Shown here in pieces: positions 1-5,064 of a stretch of 5,299 bases of DNA. Origin of the DNA: Chroococcidiopsidaceae cyanobacterium CP_BM_RX_35. Lineage in GTDB: Bacteria > Cyanobacteriota > Cyanobacteriia > Cyanobacteriales > Chroococcidiopsidaceae. Where the stretch lies: assembly GCA_019242465.1 (NCBI GenBank), contig JAFAVL010000797.1:1-5299 (forward strand), written 5' to 3'. Each line of letters opens with the position of its first letter. The first letter of the stretch is position 1. Under the pieces are notes generated by a model, which was not told the origin of the DNA, did not search any database, and saw nothing but the letters and a program-made list of their open reading frames with translations. The translations under genes and the position numbers were made by a program.

Positions 1-51
1 TCCCCAGTGAACCGGATCGAATGTGCCGCCCAGAATTGCGATTTTCCGCAT
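1..51 (-). CDS. nadD: Nicotinate-nucleotide adenylyltransferase, N-terminal 17 codons (partial)
   Basis: Reading leftwards from the ATG at 51-49 gives MRKIAILGGTFDPVHWG before the window ends. The GGTFDPVHxG run is the nucleotide-binding signature of the NadD/CoaD nucleotidyltransferase superfamily, here at residues 8-17; its usual closing H would lie just outside the window. In this context it best fits NadD, which transfers AMP from ATP to nicotinate mononucleotide in NAD synthesis in the cytoplasm. An in-frame TAA at 57-55 lies two codons upstream, so the ATG at 51 (or the TTG at 54) must be the start. A purine-rich AGGAGAGG on the minus strand (78-71) is about 19 bases from the ATG, too far for a standard ribosome site. 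The gene is divergent from murC. Only the N-terminus is visible, so a related nucleotidyltransferase cannot be fully excluded. Confidence 0.82.
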   Translation of the reverse strand, partial: MRKIAILGGTFDPVHWG

Positions 52-251
52 CAATTACAGCGCGTTGTGCCTCTCCTGCTGCCAGTTCAATTCTAGATAA
101 CGATTAATTCAAGGATAGACATTAAAACATTCCCATCTCGAACATCAAAATAGAACCAAATTTACCAAACTAGTTAATTTTAGTTATATAAATAGGTTTG
201 AATCAGTACCTGAAAGTCTGTCCCATGGCAATACCCGTAAATACGCATTCC

Positions 252-260
252 TGGTATGAT
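252..260 (+). promoter_or_regulatory. Putative extended -10 promoter element for murC
   Basis: TGGTATGAT fits the TGn-TATAAT extended -10 pattern, with 5 of 6 bases in the hexamer. No good -35 is visible 16-18 bases upstream, which is tolerable for extended -10 promoters. Transcription would start near 267, giving a leader of about 40 bases before the murC ATG. This is inferred from pattern only. Confidence 0.4.
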
Positions 261-296
261 GTTGCCGTGATATTTGTTCTATGTGGTGTGGTGTGT

Positions 297-302
297 AAGG
301 AG
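297..302 (+). promoter_or_regulatory. Ribosome binding site of murC
   Basis: AAGGAG lies five bases before the ATG at 308, a textbook Shine-Dalgarno arrangement that supports this start codon. It directly follows a short TGTGG tandem repeat at 282-296. Confidence 0.75.
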
Positions 303-307
303 CAATA

Positions 308-1840
308 ATGCTAAATTCTATTGATTTTAGCGGTAGACCTTTTCATTTTATTGGCATTGGCGGTATTGGTATGTCCGCTCTTGCATATGTTTTAGCGCAG
401 CGTAAACTGCCAGTATCTGGCTCAGATCTTTGTTTAGGTCATATTACCCAGCGATTGGAAGCTAGTGGCGCCCATATTTTTAACAAACAAGATGCAAGTA
501 ATCTCGAGTTGTTTTGGTCTCAGACAGCACCAGCAACTACTGTTGCACCTGGGGTGATGCTTCCTGCTGTTGCTAAGTCAGGAACTGGAGCCGAACTAGA
601 CTTACCAGTTGGTCAGTTGATGCTCGATCAATTCAAAGCGCACAACTTACCCCAAGTTGTTTGTTCAACAGCAATTAATTCAGCCAATTTAGAGTACAGA
701 GCTGCACTCACTCTAGGTTGCCCGATTTTTCATCGTTCTGAATTACTGGCTGCTTTAATTCAGGATTACTATGGTATTGCTGTAGCAGGAACCCATGGCA
801 AGACCACAACCAGCAGCATGATTGGGTATCTCCTACTTCATGCAGGTCTCGATCCAACAATTGTCGTGGGAGGAGAGGTTAATGCTTGGGGCGGCAATGC
901 GCGGCTAGGACAAAGTCAGTATCTTGTTGCTGAAGCAGATGAATCTGATGGCTCATTGGTCAACCTCTCTGCTCAAATTGGGGTTGTCACTAATATTGAA
1001 CTCGATCATCCCGATCACTACAAGACGTTAGATGAGGTAATTACGACCTTCCAGGTTTTTGCTCATCGCTGTCAGACTTTGGTTGGCTGTATTGATGATG
1101 CTACAGTTGCTGAACGCCTTAAACCGACAGTGAGCTACAGCTTAGAGCCAGAGATGATGATGGGGGCGGACTATACGGTAACTAGTGTCACTTACGCTGC
1201 AAATGGCACTACAGCCCATGTTTGGGAACGGGGAGAAGTTTTGGGTGTGTTGAATTTGCCCTTACTAGGAAAGCATAACCTGAGCAATGCACTAGCAGCC
1301 ATTGCTGTCGGTCGTCTCCTGGGTCTAGACTTTCCTGTCATTGCCAAAAGTCTTGCGACCTTTGAAGGTGCCCGTCGCCGCTTTGAACTCCGGGGAGAAG
1401 TCAATGACATCCTATTTATTGATGACTATGCCCATCACCCCAGCGAAGTTCGCGCTACGCTCGCTGCGGCACGTTTACAGGCAAGAGTGTCATCTCGAAT
1501 CGTCGCCATCTTTCAACCCCATCGCTACAGCCGGACACTGACTTTTTTACCAGACTTTGCCCAATCTTTCGATAGTGCCGATCTAGTCATCATCAATCAG
1601 ATTTATAGCGCTGGCGAACCTAATTTGGGGCAGGTTAGTGGTCAAGAACTGGCAGAAATGATTGCGACTTACCACCCAGACGTGACTTATCAACCAACTT
1701 TAGACTCAGTGGCTCGGTTCCTCCTTCAAACACTGCGTCCAGGAGACATAGCCCTGTTTCTAGGGGCTGGAGACTTGAACAAGATCATTCCAGAGGTGAT
1801 GCGTAAAATCCGCTCAAGAGAGGGGCAGAAGGAGAGATGA
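308..1840 (+). CDS. murC: UDP-N-acetylmuramate--L-alanine ligase
   Basis: MurC joins L-alanine to UDP-N-acetylmuramic acid using ATP, the first amino-acid addition in peptidoglycan precursor synthesis, in the cytoplasm. The 510-residue product shows all three Mur ligase domains. The N-terminal Rossmann-like glycine loop GIGGIGMS is at residues 16-23. The central ATPase domain has the P-loop GTHGKTTT at 161-168 (Lys165), EADESDGS at 209-216 and [10 protein letters not shown] at 229-238. The C-terminal domain has DDYAHHPSE from 372 and FQPHRYSRT at 402-410. HHPSE and the GIGGIGMS loop mark MurC rather than MurD, E or F. The P-loop sits roughly 35 residues later than in E. coli MurC because of extra sequence around residues 67-115. 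The ATG at 308 has a good Shine-Dalgarno. The stop overlaps the start of murB by four bases, so the two are surely co-transcribed. Confidence 0.97.
   Translation: MLNSIDFSGRPFHFIGIGGIGMSALAYVLAQRKLPVSGSDLCLGHITQRLEASGAHIFNKQDASNLELFWSQTAPATTVAPGVMLPAVAKSGTGAELDLPVGQLMLDQFKAHNLPQVVCSTAINSANLEYRAALTLGCPIFHRSELLAALIQDYYGIAVAGTHGKTTTSSMIGYLLLHAGLDPTIVVGGEVNAWGGNARLGQSQYLVAEADESDGSLVNLSAQIGVVTNIELDHPDHYKTLDEVITTFQVFAHRCQTLVGCIDDATVAERLKPTVSYSLEPEMMMGADYTVTSVTYAANGTTAHVWERGEVLGVLNLPLLGKHNLSNALAAIAVGRLLGLDFPVIAKSLATFEGARRRFELRGEVNDILFIDDYAHHPSEVRATLAAARLQARVSSRIVAIFQPHRYSRTLTFLPDFAQSFDSADLVIINQIYSAGEPNLGQVSGQELAEMIATYHPDVTYQPTLDSVARFLLQTLRPGDIALFLGAGDLNKIIPEVMRKIRSREGQKER
1829..1834 (+). promoter_or_regulatory. 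Ribosome binding site of murB, inside the murC end
   Basis: AAGGAG lies inside the last murC codons, only two bases before the murB ATG at 1837. That spacing is shorter than ideal. With the ATGA overlap, the ribosome finishing murC probably re-initiates at murB, so translational coupling is likely to matter more than this site. Confidence 0.55.
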
Positions 1841-2736
1841 TTTACCTACCAGGTACTGATTGCGAAATCAGGCCCCAAGTTCCTCTGGCAACGCTGACTT
1901 CTTTACGGGTAGGAGGACCAGCACAATGGTATGCCGCTCCCCGTAACTTGGCAGATTTACAAGCTAGCTTGGAGTGGGCTCAGAGGTTAGGGTTAGAAGT
2001 GACCATGCTAGGGGCGGGTTCTAACTTACTGGTAAGCGATCACGGCATTCCAGGCTTAGTTATTAGCACCCGACACCTTCGCGCTACCCAATTCAACCCA
2101 GAGACTGGAGAATTGAGAGCTGGTGCGGGGGAACACCTGCCTCGCTTAGCCTGGCAGGCAGCTGCTTGGGGGTGGCAAGGATTAGAGTGGGCTGTCGGTA
2201 TCCCTGGCACAGTTGGTGGCGCTGTTGTCATGAATGCTGGTGCCCATAGTAATTGTGTGGCCAAGATGTTAGTAGAAACCTGTGTGCTTTCACCTACTGG
2301 TAGCCTGGAAACCTTTACTCCGCAACAACTAGGCTACAGCTACCGCACTTCTATGTTGCAAGGAAATCAGTATCTAGTTACCCAGGCAACTTTCCAACTC
2401 CAACCTGGTGCCGATCCAGCTCAGGTCAAGGTGGCAACTGGTCAACATCTAGAGCAACGGCAAATAACTCAGCCCTATCACTTGCCTAGCTGTGGTAGTG
2501 TCTTCCGGAATCCCAAACTCTACACTGCTGGTTGGTTAATTGAACAAACAGGTCTTAAGGGATATCAGATTGGTGCAGCTCAGGTAGCCGAGCGCCATGC
2601 TAACTTTATCCTGAATTGTGGTGGGGCAACGGCTAGCGACATCTTCCGGCTCATTTTCTATATCCAGCAGCAAGTAGAAAAGTGCTGGTCTGTTTGGCTA
2701 GAGCCAGAAGTTAAATTCTTAGGCGAGTTTCTCTGA
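1837..2736 (+). CDS. murB: UDP-N-acetylenolpyruvoylglucosamine reductase
   Basis: MurB is an FAD enzyme that uses NADPH to reduce UDP-GlcNAc-enolpyruvate to UDP-MurNAc, the substrate of MurC. The 299-residue protein carries TSLRVGGPA near residues 21-29, the FAD-contacting LGAGSNLL at 58-65 and GIPGTVGGA at 121-129, followed by MNAGAHS. Residues matching the known active site of the family are Arg170 (in YSYRTS), Ser221 (in SCGSVFRNP, the likely proton donor) and Glu291 (in LEPEVKFLG close to the C-terminus). The length and compact C-terminal part fit the shorter type II MurB group, as in Staphylococcus aureus, rather than the longer E. coli type; this grouping is my inference. The ATG shares bases with the murC TGA. 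The product is complete, with no missing key residue. Confidence 0.96.
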   Translation: MIYLPGTDCEIRPQVPLATLTSLRVGGPAQWYAAPRNLADLQASLEWAQRLGLEVTMLGAGSNLLVSDHGIPGLVISTRHLRATQFNPETGELRAGAGEHLPRLAWQAAAWGWQGLEWAVGIPGTVGGAVVMNAGAHSNCVAKMLVETCVLSPTGSLETFTPQQLGYSYRTSMLQGNQYLVTQATFQLQPGADPAQVKVATGQHLEQRQITQPYHLPSCGSVFRNPKLYTAGWLIEQTGLKGYQIGAAQVAERHANFILNCGGATASDIFRLIFYIQQQVEKCWSVWLEPEVKFLGEFL

Positions 2737-2770
2737 CGCGAGCTGGAGAAGACGAACAACAGACAAGGTA

Positions 2771-2776
2771 TATAAT
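2771..2776 (+). promoter_or_regulatory. Putative -10 element for the YbaB/EbfC gene
   Basis: A perfect TATAAT lies in the 106-base gap after murB. No convincing -35 hexamer is found 16-18 bases upstream (the sequence near 2748-2753 is GAAGAC). If used, transcription would begin near 2783 and give a leader of about 60 bases. This suggests that the YbaB/EbfC gene and the phosphatase gene can be transcribed separately from murCB. Confidence 0.45.
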
Positions 2777-2784
2777 CGAAATAC

Positions 2785-2809
2785 CCAAATCTCAAGCTGG
2801 GGCATTTGG
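2785..2809 (+). repeat. Short inverted repeat in the leader of the YbaB/EbfC gene
   Basis: CCAAAT (2785-2790) pairs with ATTTGG (2804-2809) across a 13-base loop. No T-tract follows, so it is not a standard intrinsic terminator for murB. It would form a weak hairpin at the very 5' end of a transcript starting from the TATAAT. Such a small repeat may be chance. Confidence 0.25.
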
Positions 2810-2842
2810 TCTTTCAACCAACTCACATGTGGTCAACTAGAT

Positions 2843-3187
2843 ATGACAAAAGGACAGGGATTTGGCTTCGGCATAGGAAAAATGAAAGAACTAGCCGAAG
2901 CCTTTAAAAAGGCACAGCAGGTTCAAGAAGGCGCGAAGAAGCTTCAGGAAGAATTGGAGCAGATGGAGATTCCAGGCGAGTCAGGTGGTGGTCTAGTTAA
3001 GGTCATCCTTAGCGGTAATCAAGAACCCCGACGAGTGGAAATTTCAGCGGATGCCATAGGAGAAGGAGCCGAGGTGCTTTCTGACCTAGTAACGGCCGCA
3101 ATGAAAGACGCATACAACAAATCAACAGCTACAATGCGCGAACGGATGGAAGAACTGACCAGTGGGCTTGAGCTACCTGGGATGTGA
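2843..3187 (+). CDS. YbaB/EbfC family nucleoid-associated protein
   Basis: The 114-residue product has the normal length and layout of the YbaB/EbfC family: a charged N-terminal helix rich in Lys, Glu and Gln (about residues 14-45), a glycine-containing strand segment [20 protein letters not shown] (about 49-68), and a C-terminal helix region with [15 protein letters not shown]. Known family members form tweezer-like dimers, bind DNA and act as nucleoid-associated proteins; the role in this organism is inferred. The N-terminal GQGFGFGxGKMKEL stretch matches my memory of cyanobacterial members and supports the ATG at 2843 over the internal ATG at 2882. No Shine-Dalgarno precedes 2843, so initiation is probably SD-independent. 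The TGA stop lies inside a perfect palindrome, and the phosphatase gene starts ten bases later. Confidence 0.92.
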   Translation: MTKGQGFGFGIGKMKELAEAFKKAQQVQEGAKKLQEELEQMEIPGESGGGLVKVILSGNQEPRRVEISADAIGEGAEVLSDLVTAAMKDAYNKSTATMRERMEELTSGLELPGM

Positions 3188-3199
3188 TTTTAATCACAT
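3182..3199. promoter_or_regulatory. Perfect 18-bp palindrome matching the CRP-type operator consensus
   Basis: ATGTGATT (3182-3189) and AATCACAT (3192-3199) are exact reverse complements separated by TT. The core reads TGTGA-N6-TCACA, the classic CRP consensus also reported for the cyanobacterial cAMP receptor SyCRP1. It contains the TGA stop of the YbaB/EbfC gene (3185-3187) and the first two bases of the phosphatase ATG (3198-3200). As RNA it could instead fold into a small hairpin that hides the start codon. Binding by any protein is not shown by sequence alone. Confidence 0.5.
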
Positions 3200-3698
3200 G
3201 CCATACAAACTTTTATTTGTTTGCCTTGGTAACATCTGCCGCTCGCCTGTGGCAGAGAACATAATGAACCATCTGCTAGTGCAGGCAAACCTGTGTGACA
3301 GCATCATCTGCGATTCTGCTGGCACAGCTGGGTACCATCTTGGTAACCCTCCCGACCCTAGGATGGCAATAGCGGCGGCAGAAGTACTTGGGATTGAATT
3401 GCGCGGTCAAGCTCGTCAGTTTCACAAACGAGACTTTGGATTTGACTTGATTCTGGCAATGGATCGGGAAAACTACCGCGATATTCTAGCCCTAGACTCA
3501 GCTGGGCAATATAAAGACAAGGTGCGTTTGATGTGCGACTTTTGTTCTAGGCATATCCTTAAGGAAGTCCCTGACCCTTACTATGGTGGCATACAGGGCT
3601 TCAAACAAGTCATCGAGCTATTACTCGATGCCTGTGAAGGGCTACTGGAACATATGACTACTAGCAATCAGTTTTTAATAAAATCAATGAGCGATTAG
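3198..3698 (+). CDS. Low-molecular-weight protein-tyrosine phosphatase
   Basis: The 166-residue cytoplasmic enzyme belongs to the low-molecular-weight tyrosine phosphatase family (Wzb/YwlE/arsenate-reductase fold). The signature loop CLGNICRS is at residues 9-16, giving nucleophile Cys9 and phosphate-binding Arg15. The general-acid loop VPDPYYGG holds Asp126 followed by two tyrosines. SAGTAGYHLGNPPDPR and LAMDRENYRDI are further family hallmarks. I place the start at the ATG at 3198 because the Cys loop normally begins within about ten residues of the N-terminus. An in-frame GTG at 3162 would add 12 residues and overlap the YbaB/EbfC gene. No clear Shine-Dalgarno precedes 3198, so coupling to that gene's translation is plausible. 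The substrate is unknown; exopolysaccharide tyrosine kinases or protein arginine phosphate are the usual options. The stop TAG directly abuts the stop of the opposite-strand regulator gene. Confidence 0.93.
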   Translation: MPYKLLFVCLGNICRSPVAENIMNHLLVQANLCDSIICDSAGTAGYHLGNPPDPRMAIAAAEVLGIELRGQARQFHKRDFGFDLILAMDRENYRDILALDSAGQYKDKVRLMCDFCSRHILKEVPDPYYGGIQGFKQVIELLLDACEGLLEHMTTSNQFLIKSMSD

Positions 3699-4355
3699 CT
3701 AAATCAAGCGGTGCTTCATTGCAAAACCAACGAGTTCTGCTCGATTGCTAGTTTCGGTTTTTCTTAACAAACTACTAACATACTTTTCCACAGTTCGAGG
3801 ACTGAGGTGCAGTTGGATGCCAATAGCGGCATTAGAAAGACCATGAGTTAGCAGTACTAAAACCTGTTGTTCTCGCTGCGTCAGCGGAAATTGTGAATTC
3901 AGCTGTTCAGCGCTAATTGTTGAGGACCCTGAAGAGTTACGTAGGCTCTCTTCATAGTACAAGCGGGACTCAGACTGAATGATCTGTGCTCGCTCTAGAA
4001 GGTTACGGATCGCTGCTCCTAATTCTTTAAGTTCAAATGGCTTAGGCAGATAAAGATCGGCACCAGATTGGTAACCTTGAATCCGCTCTTCAGTTTTGTT
4101 GCGAGCTGTTAAGAAAATCACTGGTAACAAGCGGAAGGCTGGATGTTGCCGAACGCGGCGCACGAGTTCATAGCCATTCATCCGTGGCATTACAATATCT
4201 GTCACCATTAAGTGCGGGTGATAAGCCTCAACCATGGACAATGCCTCTTGACCATCAACAGCCGTTAGGACTGAGTAGCTAGACATTTCAAGGTAATCGC
4301 TGATAGACAGACGAGTCCCCAAATCGTCATCAACAATAAGTATTGTCAAGGGCAT
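3699..4355 (-). CDS. rre1: NarL/FixJ-family response regulator, Rre1/Ycf29-like
   Basis: This 218-residue two-component regulator has a receiver domain (about residues 1-125) and a LuxR-type helix-turn-helix (about 155-218). The receiver has the acidic pocket Asp9-Asp11, phosphoacceptor Asp53 (TDIVMPRMNG), Thr83, Tyr102 and Lys105 (LPKPF), all needed for phosphorylation switching. The DNA-binding part shows LTQREQQVL, GLSNAAIGIQLHLSPRTVEKYVSS and NRAELV. The opening MPLTILIVDDDLGTRLSISDYLE and the GYQSGADLYLPKPFEL stretch are what I remember of cyanobacterial Rre1 (slr1783) and plastid Ycf29. Rre1 works with histidine kinases such as Hik2 or Hik34 in stress gene control. The symbol is assigned by resemblance, not by search. 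No kinase gene lies in the window. The gene is convergent with the phosphatase gene with no bases between the stops, and divergent from smpB. No clear Shine-Dalgarno precedes its ATG. Confidence 0.88.
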   Translation of the reverse strand: MPLTILIVDDDLGTRLSISDYLEMSSYSVLTAVDGQEALSMVEAYHPHLMVTDIVMPRMNGYELVRRVRQHPAFRLLPVIFLTARNKTEERIQGYQSGADLYLPKPFELKELGAAIRNLLERAQIIQSESRLYYEESLRNSSGSSTISAEQLNSQFPLTQREQQVLVLLTHGLSNAAIGIQLHLSPRTVEKYVSSLLRKTETSNRAELVGFAMKHRLI

Positions 4356-4397
4356 GGTGATAAAAAGCTAACATTTACTGATAAACTTCCCTCACTA

Positions 4398-4418
4398 ACC
4401 TGTGCTATCGGTACAGGT
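4398..4418. repeat. Dyad ACCTGT-N9-ACAGGT at the likely regulator promoter
   Basis: Perfect 6-base arms ACCTGT (4398-4403) and ACAGGT (4413-4418) flank nine bases. An overlapping alternative pairing, TAACC (4396-4400) with GGTTA (4419-4423), strengthens the local symmetry. On the minus strand the dyad lies just downstream of a TATAAC, so it would cover the expected transcription start of the response regulator gene, a typical place for an operator or a leader hairpin. Confidence 0.35.
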
Positions 4419-4419
4419 G

Positions 4420-4425
4420 GTTATA
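4420..4425 (-). promoter_or_regulatory. Putative -10 element for the response regulator gene
   Basis: Read on the minus strand this is TATAAC, 5 of 6 matches to TATAAT. No good -35 is seen 17 bases upstream. Transcription would start near 4413, leaving a leader of about 58 bases before the ATG at 4355. Pattern evidence only. Confidence 0.3.
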
Positions 4426-4541
4426 GCGCTCATATCTCCCATACTAGGACAGGATCTCTTGATGGAGACAAGGCGAGAGAGGAGGAAGGTAACACAGCTC
4501 TTGAAGGGAACCTCTAGAAGAGCGTTGAGGATAAGGGAATA

Positions 4542-4550
4542 TGTTATGCT
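4542..4550 (+). promoter_or_regulatory. Putative extended -10 element for smpB
   Basis: TGTTATGCT fits TGn followed by a hexamer with 4 of 6 matches to TATAAT. A TTGAGG at 4525-4530 resembles a -35 but is only 14 bases away, too close for normal spacing. If used, the transcript would begin near 4557 with a leader of about 40 bases. Confidence 0.28.
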
Positions 4551-4596
4551 GTATAGCTCTAGGTTGCAGGCACGCTTGCCATTAGCACGAGTATAG

Positions 4597-5064
4597 ATGA
4601 GCGACAAGAGCGAAGGGTACAAAGTTGTTAGCGATAATCGTCAAGCCCGTTACCTATATGAAATTCTCGAAACTTACGAAGCCGGAATTCAGTTAACTGG
4701 AACGGAGGTAAAGTCGATTCGAGCTGGAAGGGTCAACCTCCAAGACGGATATGCGTTAATTCGTAACGGAGAGGCATGGCTACTAAACGTACATATTTCT
4801 CCCTATACTGGCAGTGGCGAATATTTTAACCACGAGCCCCGCCGGACCCGCAAGCTGCTGTTGCATCGGCAGGAAATTCGCAAGCTGATTGGTAGAGTGG
4901 AACAGCAAGGCTTAACCTTAGTACCCTTGAAAATGTATCTCAAGCGCGGCTTGGTCAAAGTGAGCGTAGCGCTTGGCAAAGGTAAAAAACTGCATGATAA
5001 ACGAGAAGACATTAGGCGACGTCAAGATCAGCGCGATATCCAACGGGCGATGAAAAATTATTAG
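4597..5064 (+). CDS. smpB: SsrA-binding protein (tmRNA partner)
   Basis: SmpB binds the tRNA-like end of tmRNA and brings it to stalled ribosomes for trans-translation, which frees the ribosome and tags the unfinished protein for degradation. The 155-residue length is normal. Family hallmarks in order are NRQARYLYEILETYEAGI (about residues 14-31), LTGTEVKSIRAGRVNLQDGY (33-52), HISPY, RRTRKLLLHRQEI and VALGKGKKLHDKRE near 124-137. These are followed by a basic tail, RRRQDQRDIQRAMKNY, which in the family inserts as a helix into the ribosomal mRNA channel. The ATG at 4597 directly follows an in-frame TAG (4594-4596), so no in-frame upstream start is possible. There is no clear Shine-Dalgarno. 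No ssrA gene for tmRNA is visible here. The 3' end overlaps the convergent membrane-protein gene. Confidence 0.97.
   Translation: MSDKSEGYKVVSDNRQARYLYEILETYEAGIQLTGTEVKSIRAGRVNLQDGYALIRNGEAWLLNVHISPYTGSGEYFNHEPRRTRKLLLHRQEIRKLIGRVEQQGLTLVPLKMYLKRGLVKVSVALGKGKKLHDKREDIRRRQDQRDIQRAMKNY

Larger units (their letters stand above)
52..307. promoter_or_regulatory. Divergent intergenic region between nadD and murC
   Basis: These 256 bases separate two divergently transcribed genes and should hold both promoters. The part from about 87 to 205 is strongly AT-rich, with several TAGTTA/TTAATT runs and a TATATAA near 184-191. The murC side carries an extended -10 element and a good ribosome site, listed separately. 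I could not pick a convincing promoter for nadD on the minus strand. No open reading frame of note, tRNA or strong hairpin was seen. Confidence 0.6.
4356..4596. promoter_or_regulatory. Divergent intergenic region between the response regulator and smpB
   Basis: These 241 bases must hold promoters for both genes. They contain a dyad at 4398-4418, a purine-rich SD-like tract AGGAGGAAGG at 4480-4489, an inverted repeat GCTCTT (4497-4502) / AAGAGC (4518-4523), an extended -10-like TGTTATGCT at 4542-4550, and a small GGCA-CGCT-TGCC hairpin at 4569-4580. A 64-codon frame (4402-4596) fills most of it and ends exactly at the smpB ATG. Its product has no recognisable domain, so I do not call it a gene. 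No known RNA gene was recognised. Confidence 0.55.

Noticed and set aside
1192..1410. Minus-strand open frame inside murC
   Set aside because: It lies opposite highly conserved MurC sequence, is rich in Arg, Ser and Pro as typical of antisense frames, and has no family resemblance. Similar frames inside murB, smpB and elsewhere were dropped for the same reason.
1446..1470. CGCTACGCTCGCTGCGGC stretch resembling dispersed cyanobacterial repeats
   Set aside because: It is in frame within murC, encodes plausible residues (RATLAAAR) and occurs once. No copy of the HIP1 octamer GCGATCGC was noticed in the window either.
3162..3197. Upstream GTG start for the phosphatase
   Set aside because: It would add 12 residues before the catalytic loop and overlap the YbaB/EbfC gene. 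Family members normally begin a few residues before the CxxxxxR loop, which fits the ATG at 3198.
4411..4424. GTA-N8-TAT resembling an NtcA site
   Set aside because: Only five of the six key bases match GTA-N8-TAC, and it is embedded in the dyad. A match this loose is expected by chance.
4402..4596. 64-codon plus-strand frame between the response regulator and smpB
   Set aside because: It has no recognisable domain, an irregular basic composition, and lies where two divergent promoters must sit. It is discussed only as a possible leader frame.
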